A DNA stretch of 64,000 nucleotides from Alkalibacillus salilacus. GTDB taxonomy: Bacteria; Bacillota; Bacilli; Bacillales; Alkalibacillaceae. The stretch is from positions 238,777-302,776 of the forward strand of contig NZ_JAUSTQ010000003.1 in the NCBI RefSeq assembly GCF_030812915.1, given 5' to 3'. Below are positions 60,018-64,000 of the stretch, piece after piece. A program made the translations under genes and the position numbers. The notes under the pieces were generated by a model, which ran no database searches, was not told where the DNA came from, and worked only from the letters and a program-made list of their open reading frames with translations. The stretch's first letter is position 1, and the number at the start of each line of letters is the position of its first letter.

Positions 60018-60407
60018 TTGACACAACATATTATAAAACTAGGTGAAGGATATGGTGATGTTTATGAATTAATCACTCTGATTAATGAAATGCCTCATCG
60101 TGTTCAACACTTATTGGTGCTACACACTAATAAAGATGGCCAAGATATGGTTTCGTTTGCCGCTATTATGAAACCCACAAGTCAAGGTCAATTCTTGCCG
60201 ATATACCTGTGCTTAGAAGGTATGCCAAAGCCTCAAGAAGGTCAAAGCCACACTCGATACAAAGCATTTAATGAAGCCGCAGAAAAAGTCGGAGTCAATC
60301 TAATAGAATTTGATGTACCACCTTCAACCAGATATCATGATGAATCTTTATTCTTTCAACAGCTCATCGCTGTCTTCAGATTAAACCACTTACTACCACC
60401 GATTTAA
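60018..60407 (+). CDS. Conserved hypothetical protein (DUF7147-like)
   Basis: 129 aa, soluble, starting TTG behind AAAGGAGGAA (about 9 nt). Opens QHIIKLGEGYGDVYELITLI and ends QQLIAVFRLNHLL, a pattern I associate with a short Bacillaceae family that is sometimes called methylthioribose kinase by mistake; it is far too small for a kinase. No catalytic motif is visible. Convergent with ylbG, with repeat copy 5 between them. Confidence 0.7.
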   Translation: MTQHIIKLGEGYGDVYELITLINEMPHRVQHLLVLHTNKDGQDMVSFAAIMKPTSQGQFLPIYLCLEGMPKPQEGQSHTRYKAFNEAAEKVGVNLIEFDVPPSTRYHDESLFFQQLIAVFRLNHLLPPI

Positions 60408-60460
60408 ATACAAGACAATGTTAAAATTTAGTGAAGTTTATTGTACAGTTTAGCACTTAG

Positions 60461-60870
60461 TTGTTGAATTGTGAGAAGCGAAGGTGGCGACTCCAGGTCG
60501 ACTAAAAGCGGTCACGTCCTGTGACCAACGTCGACATTAGACCGTCCAGGTCGTCATGGGAATAGCACGAGTCTCGAGACCCCCAGAGGGCCACAGGATG
60601 TGGATCACTTCGGCGTTTGTGATTGACGTCCGGCACTTAGCCGAAGTTCCTTTAGTGGCCGAGGGATGCACCTGCGTCTTCGAGTAACGCTTCGAAGTAG
60701 GCTTCCTCGGTGCAAGTTCCAAAGAAGCTTATTCGATGTAGTTACCTGGCTCGAGCCGTGCCCCTGCATAGAAAACACTGTGAAAAACGAACGTAGTGAG
60801 ATTGAACAGATGTTGCACTTGTGCCCTATGGGTAAAAGCGTCCACCGAAAGCGGATCACAATATCAACAA
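60461..60870 (+). repeat. Modular palindromic intergenic repeat, copy 5 (modules A, B, C and D, 410 bp)
   Basis: Largest copy, filling the 511-bp gap between two convergent genes. Common ends and core. Site 1: module A (about 60495-60557), which can fold through GTCGAC/GTCGAC and GGTCAC/GTGACC. Site 2: module B (about 60583-60660), as in copy 3. Site 3: module C (about 60665-60747) and site 4: module D (about 60763-60833), as in copy 4. It is thus the union of all the insert types seen in the other copies plus A. Confidence 0.92.
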
Positions 60871-60892
60871 CGGACTTTGAAAGAATAAAATA

Positions 60893-60924
60893 CAAAAAAA
60901 GGGTGATTGTTAGTACAATCACCC
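60893..60924 (-). terminator. Terminator overlapping the ylbG stop
   Basis: GGGTGATTG / CAATCACCC with a 6-nt loop and a T8 run on the minus strand. The ylbG TGA lies in the stem. Confidence 0.82.
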
Positions 60925-61206
60925 ACTTTTATAGTAACTTTCCATTTCAGCTTCAAGGTCATGTGTTTTATTCAACATCCCTTGATAAGCCGTATCTATA
61001 TCTGGTTTATGAGAACGATCAACATATTTTACAAAAGATAATTCATTTAACTCTTCCTCTATATCTTCTAAATCTTCTTGGTTCACATATAACACAGCAT
61101 ATTTCATACGTTTTGACGTATAGATTAAATGACCATAACGACGTAATTTTTTAGCTTGCTTAATATGTTTAAACCAGATGATTAAACCCTGTCGCTTTGT
61201 GAACAA
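60919..61206 (-). CDS. ylbG: YlbG (DUF2129)
   Basis: 95-aa cytosolic protein of unknown role, recognised by QGLIIWFKHIKQAKKLRRYG and YVDRSHKPDIDTAYQ. TTG start behind GGGGGAA. Always next to ylbF in Bacilli, here with a 20-bp gap, so probably cotranscribed. Confidence 0.9.
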   Translation of the reverse strand: MFTKRQGLIIWFKHIKQAKKLRRYGHLIYTSKRMKYAVLYVNQEDLEDIEEELNELSFVKYVDRSHKPDIDTAYQGMLNKTHDLEAEMESYYKSG

Positions 61207-61226
61207 TCAAGATTCCCCCATTTCAA

Positions 61227-61673
61227 CTAAGAGGCTTCACAGCCGCATTCACCGCCACTGCCACAACCACAACCATCTCCGGTATCTTTCAATGCAACAC
61301 CATCACGTGGAGCTTTAATATTCGGACTTACAGCTCCAGCTACAATTTCTGATACATCATCTAAAAATGATTGTAATTGCGTCTCTTTTTGTTTGAACTC
61401 TGCCACTGTATCATGCATATCCAAATCACGTTTTACTTCTCGAATTTCTTTCATAATCTTAGTGTAATCTGGATGATAACGGCCAAATCGTTGCACATCT
61501 TCATAATCATCTTTCATTTGTTGAAAGTTATTCATGAGTCTTTGTGCCTCAGGGTCATCATACAATTGTTGTTTATGTTGCTGATATATCTCATAGTCTT
61601 CCGATTGCTTAATCATATCACCAAGCTTTTCTGCTTGTTCTAATACTTCTATAACTTCCATATTCGCTAACAT
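61227..61673 (-). CDS. ylbF: YlbF/RicF, Y-complex subunit
   Basis: Partner of YaaT and YmcA in the Y-complex that aids mRNA maturation by RNase Y and promotes sporulation, competence and biofilms in B. subtilis. Helical YheA/YmcA-like core (residues about 5-115), then a C-terminal Cys-rich end (GCGCGSGGECGCEAS) suited to the [4Fe-4S] ligands known for the complex. 148 aa; GGAGGTG site. Confidence 0.92.
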   Translation of the reverse strand: MLANMEVIEVLEQAEKLGDMIKQSEDYEIYQQHKQQLYDDPEAQRLMNNFQQMKDDYEDVQRFGRYHPDYTKIMKEIREVKRDLDMHDTVAEFKQKETQLQSFLDDVSEIVAGAVSPNIKAPRDGVALKDTGDGCGCGSGGECGCEAS

Positions 61674-61729
61674 CTACACACCTCCATACCGTCATCATAA
61701 CAAATATTATTCAGAAAAACCAATATCCT

Positions 61730-62089
61730 TTAAAATGGAAATCGTTTTTTATCCGGGCCTTTCTTCATTTGTTTAAATTGATCTGATAAGTGTTCAATTT
61801 GAGCTAAAGCTCCCATCAATTGATTTACATTCTTTTCAACTTGGTCAATATCAATTTCTGAGATCTTTTTTAAGACATTTTGTAAATAATCACTATTACT
61901 TTGACGTGTCTGTGTTTTTGAGGCGCCAAACTGTTCCCAAAAGCTTGCTTCTTCCCCTCTTTCTTTCCATAAATTAAACAATGTTTGCCAAGTATAATGT
62001 CCTTGTCGAACTAAATTTATAAGCTCTGGTCTTGTTTCTACAAATTGTTTAAATTGGTGCAGTTCTGGTGGTAAATGAACCGATGACAT
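61730..62089 (-). CDS. ylbD: YlbD-type putative spore coat protein
   Basis: 119 aa. LHQFKQFVETRPELINLVRQGHYTWQTLF is the family signature; the rest is helical with a basic C-terminus. Related YlbD has been listed as a coat-associated protein. AAGGAGG before ATG. The ylbE gene that adjoins ylbD in B. subtilis is not seen here. Confidence 0.82.
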   Translation of the reverse strand: MSSVHLPPELHQFKQFVETRPELINLVRQGHYTWQTLFNLWKERGEEASFWEQFGASKTQTRQSNSDYLQNVLKKISEIDIDQVEKNVNQLMGALAQIEHLSDQFKQMKKGPDKKRFPF

Positions 62090-62208
62090 ACAGTTACCTC
62101 CTTATATTTTCTTTATGGTATATTACGATATACAACCTAATTGAGTTCATAAAGAACCACACGAATTGATAAAATTGTTACAACTCAATGGAATTTAGGG
62201 ATTAATAA

Positions 62209-62237
62209 TTGATAAATTGATGATTTCATAATATGAT
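62209..62237 (+). promoter_or_regulatory. Promoter of the YugN-like gene
   Basis: TTGATA, 17-bp spacer, TATGAT, about 37 bp before the start codon. Confidence 0.6.
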
Positions 62238-62273
62238 GAATTTGATGAGAAGAATTTAGAAGAGGTGACCATA

Positions 62274-62651
62274 ATGGAAATTACAAAGTTCTCAATTGAT
62301 GAGACTGTTGTTAAACAGCAACCGTTAACCCATGTTTTAGAACAAAACGGCTTCGTTCTTGCTGGTCAATGGGATTATGAACGTGCCACATATGATTTGA
62401 AGATTGAATCACCTGAAAAAAATATTACTTATTATCTAAGATTGCGTGGAATCGCTATTGAAGGTGATGTTGACAAAGGAACTGCATTAATTCAGCTACT
62501 ACCACCACTCCTTGGAAAGCATTATTATCCACACGGGGTAGAATACGGTGATGAAGATTTTCCTAATAACGTCATTGACCGCAGTGAACGAGTTTTAAGC
62601 AAAGTTGAACAAGATTTACAACAGTTCAAAGAAGAACAATCACAACAGTAG
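62274..62651 (+). CDS. YugN-like family protein
   Basis: 125 aa, soluble and acidic. FVLAGQWDYERATYDLKIES, TYYLRLRGIAIEGDVD and LLGKHYYPHGVEYGDEDFP match the YugN-like family, whose function is not known. ATG behind GAGGTGA, with promoter and terminator of its own. Not part of the syntenic block. Confidence 0.85.
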   Translation: MEITKFSIDETVVKQQPLTHVLEQNGFVLAGQWDYERATYDLKIESPEKNITYYLRLRGIAIEGDVDKGTALIQLLPPLLGKHYYPHGVEYGDEDFPNNVIDRSERVLSKVEQDLQQFKEEQSQQ

Positions 62652-62655
62652 TATT

Positions 62656-62692
62656 AAAAAGGTGACCAAGTAATCTACTTGGTCACCTTTCC
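62656..62692 (+). terminator. Terminator after the YugN-like gene
   Basis: AAGGTGACCAAGTA / TACTTGGTCACCTT, 3-nt loop, then TCCC on the plus strand; on the minus strand it is followed by TTTAATAC, so direction is not certain. Confidence 0.75.
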
Positions 62693-62771
62693 CTCATAGG
62701 TCTCCATTTTTATTCAAATGGCTTCAATAATCAGAATTTTAAGTCAAATAAGCATAATTTCTACTTAACTA

Positions 62772-62780
62772 TGTTATAAT
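62772..62780 (+). promoter_or_regulatory. Extended -10 promoter of the YtvI-type gene
   Basis: TGTTATAAT (TGn plus perfect TATAAT), 37 bp before the start. No clear -35. Confidence 0.55.
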
Positions 62781-62816
62781 CATTCTATAAATGTATGAAA
62801 GGAGACACTTTCCCCA

Positions 62817-63875
62817 TTGTTTAAATATTTATCTAAAAAACAGTGGACGTTGATCTTCTTAGCTATCATAGCGATCATCGTCGGTTACTTTATTTTACCG
62901 ATTTCAATTCCACTTATATTAGCTCTTTTTACAGCTCTTTTATTAAATCCTGGCGTGAGCTGGTTCATGAATCGATTGAATTTAAAACGAACGATGGCGG
63001 TTACAATTGTTTTCTTTATATTCTTAACTGTCATTGCGACAATTGGTACATATACGGTTACAAAGACAATTGGTCAAGTCGTGAAACTAACTGAAAACGC
63101 CCCTGAATATATCGAAGAAGTTGAAGATATGTTGATTGATATGCAGGATAATATTAATGCATTTACAGAGGATTGGCCTAACCAATTTGTTCAAGAGGTT
63201 GAACAAACTTCGATTCAGCATTTACAATCCTTAGAGCAACAAATCATGGGTTATGTTGAAATAGATCAGGTAGCACAATTCATCCTAAATATACCTGACT
63301 TCTTAATCAGTTTTATTGTCTATCTTATTGCACTTTTCTTATTCATGTTAGATTTACCTACCCTGAGAACGAAAATGTATAACTTGATGACAGACGAAAC
63401 TCAAGAAAAGTTTAAATTTATGAATAACCGACTGGCCTATGTACTTCTTGGCTTCTTTAAAGCCCAATTTTTAGTCAGTTTAATTATCTTTTCCGTTACA
63501 CTCGTTGCGTTAATCTTTATAACTCCTGAAATTGCGCTTTTGATGTCAATTATTATTTGGGCTGTAGACCTCATACCAATCATAGGGTCCATTATAATCT
63601 TAGCGCCTTGGTCCATATATATGTTCCTAGCTGGTGATACACTAATGGGGATTCAACTTGGGGTTTTAGCGATTGTATTGCTCGCAATCCGACGTACTAT
63701 TGAACCTAAAGTGATGGGACACCATATCGGTTTGAAACCATTACCAACGCTCATCGCTATGTATATTGGGCTACAGTTAATAGGTGTCCTCGGATTCTTT
63801 ATCGGACCAATTGTGGTCATCATTTTCAATTCAGCTCGTGAAGCCGGGATTATAAAATGGCGTGTGAAGATCTAA
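62817..63875 (+). CDS. AI-2E/YtvI family transporter
   Basis: 352-aa polytopic membrane protein of the AI-2E transporter superfamily, related to YtvI of sporulating Bacilli. Hydrophobic segments at about 10-45 and 58-85, an extracytoplasmic helical segment (about 90-150), then helices from 155 onward; DLIPIIGSIIILAPW and EPKVMGHHIGLKPL are family motifs. TTG start; GGAG is 12 nt upstream, rather long spacing. Substrate unknown. Confidence 0.88.
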   Translation: MFKYLSKKQWTLIFLAIIAIIVGYFILPISIPLILALFTALLLNPGVSWFMNRLNLKRTMAVTIVFFIFLTVIATIGTYTVTKTIGQVVKLTENAPEYIEEVEDMLIDMQDNINAFTEDWPNQFVQEVEQTSIQHLQSLEQQIMGYVEIDQVAQFILNIPDFLISFIVYLIALFLFMLDLPTLRTKMYNLMTDETQEKFKFMNNRLAYVLLGFFKAQFLVSLIIFSVTLVALIFITPEIALLMSIIIWAVDLIPIIGSIIILAPWSIYMFLAGDTLMGIQLGVLAIVLLAIRRTIEPKVMGHHIGLKPLPTLIAMYIGLQLIGVLGFFIGPIVVIIFNSAREAGIIKWRVKI

Positions 63876-63910
63876 ATAAAGCTCCCTTTTCAGGTAAGTC
63901 ATTACTAGAG

Positions 63911-64000
63911 TGACCCAATAATTTGAGACAGGAAAAAACACCCCCTATGTCGTATTTGGTAGTAATCGACAATTTAGGAGGTGTTTTTCTTATGGGTAAA
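63911..64000 (+). mobile_element. Left end of a probable insertion sequence, cut by the window
   Basis: Sequence TGACCCAATAATTTGAGACAG looks like an IS3/IS150-type terminal inverted repeat. An 82-bp leader follows, with a 12-of-13 bp inverted repeat (63934-63946 / 63976-63988), then AGGAGGTG and ATG. The right end is not in the window, so target duplication cannot be checked. Confidence 0.55.
63992..64000 (+). CDS. Start of a probable transposase or IS ORF (three codons)
   Basis: ATG GGT AAA right at the edge, behind a strong AGGAGGTG (63976-63983). Only M-G-K is visible, so the product is inferred from the IS-like end. Confidence 0.4.

Noticed and set aside
60605..61154. Open frames on both strands over repeat copy 5 and ylbG
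   Set aside because: Shadows of the repeat and of ylbG; no start signals.

Overview
The window is a chromosomal core block of a low-GC, endospore-forming Bacillaceae bacterium. I infer something near the Halobacillus / Alkalibacillus / Piscibacillus group from the overall look of the proteins, which is only an impression. Sporulation is shown by sigE, sigG, spoIIGA, spoVD, a spoVE-type SEDS gene, ylbJ and ylbO. Gene order is that of the Bacillus subtilis ylbD-to-priA segment, read here mostly on the minus strand. Several genes start with GTG or TTG behind clear Shine-Dalgarno sites, and I moved many starts inward on that basis.

Layout from left to right. Positions 1-3.7 kb: the start of priA, then coaBC, rpoZ, gmk, remA and the yicC-type RNase. 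3.8-5.5 kb: divergent rqcH. 5.6-6.4 kb: two tandem paralogous small membrane proteins. 6.5-18.1 kb: the complete pyrimidine operon pyrR-pyrP-pyrB-pyrC-carA-carB-pyrK-pyrD-pyrF-pyrE, with a promoter and two PyrR attenuators. 18.1-25.8 kb: the rluD-type gene ylyB, lspA, ileS with a T-box leader, divIVA, ylmH, yggT, sepF and yggS. 25.8-29.9 kb: pgeF, ylmC, sigG, sigE and spoIIGA. 30-46.3 kb: the division and cell-wall cluster mraZ-rsmH-ftsL-pbpB-spoVD-murE-murF-mraY-murD-spoVE-divIB-ftsA-ftsZ, without the murG and murB genes that sit beside spoVE in B. subtilis. 46.4-62.1 kb: bshC, a DUF3397-type gene, panE, ylbP, ylbO, an enoyl-CoA hydratase homologue, rpmF, ylbN, tmcAL, ylbL, ylbK, ylbJ, coaD, rsmD, an unrecognised exported protein, a short conserved protein, ylbG, ylbF and ylbD. 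62.2-64 kb: a YugN-like gene, an AI-2E/YtvI-type permease and the left end of what looks like an insertion sequence cut by the window edge.

The most unusual feature is a family of five GC-rich, palindromic intergenic repeats of about 143 to 410 bp (1333-1476, 19612-19754, 27101-27301, 58192-58485, 60461-60870). They share imperfect terminal inverted repeats and a common core, but carry different combinations of four insertable hairpin modules at fixed sites. Near-identical modules recur in otherwise different copies, so the family looks like a modular, mosaic structured element. Other points worth a second look are a terminator-like hairpin that buries the ribosome binding site of the spoVE-type gene, 10-bp-phased GTGG arrays around the mraZ leader, a structured region and an orphan plus-strand terminator upstream of rsmD, and a hairpin over the start of the terminal insertion sequence ORF.

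Functionally the window combines nucleotide synthesis, cell-wall synthesis and division, sporulation sigma factors, and translation or ribosome-quality functions (ileS, rpmF, rqcH, ylmH, rsmH, rsmD, tmcAL). All calls are from reading the sequence; no database search was possible.
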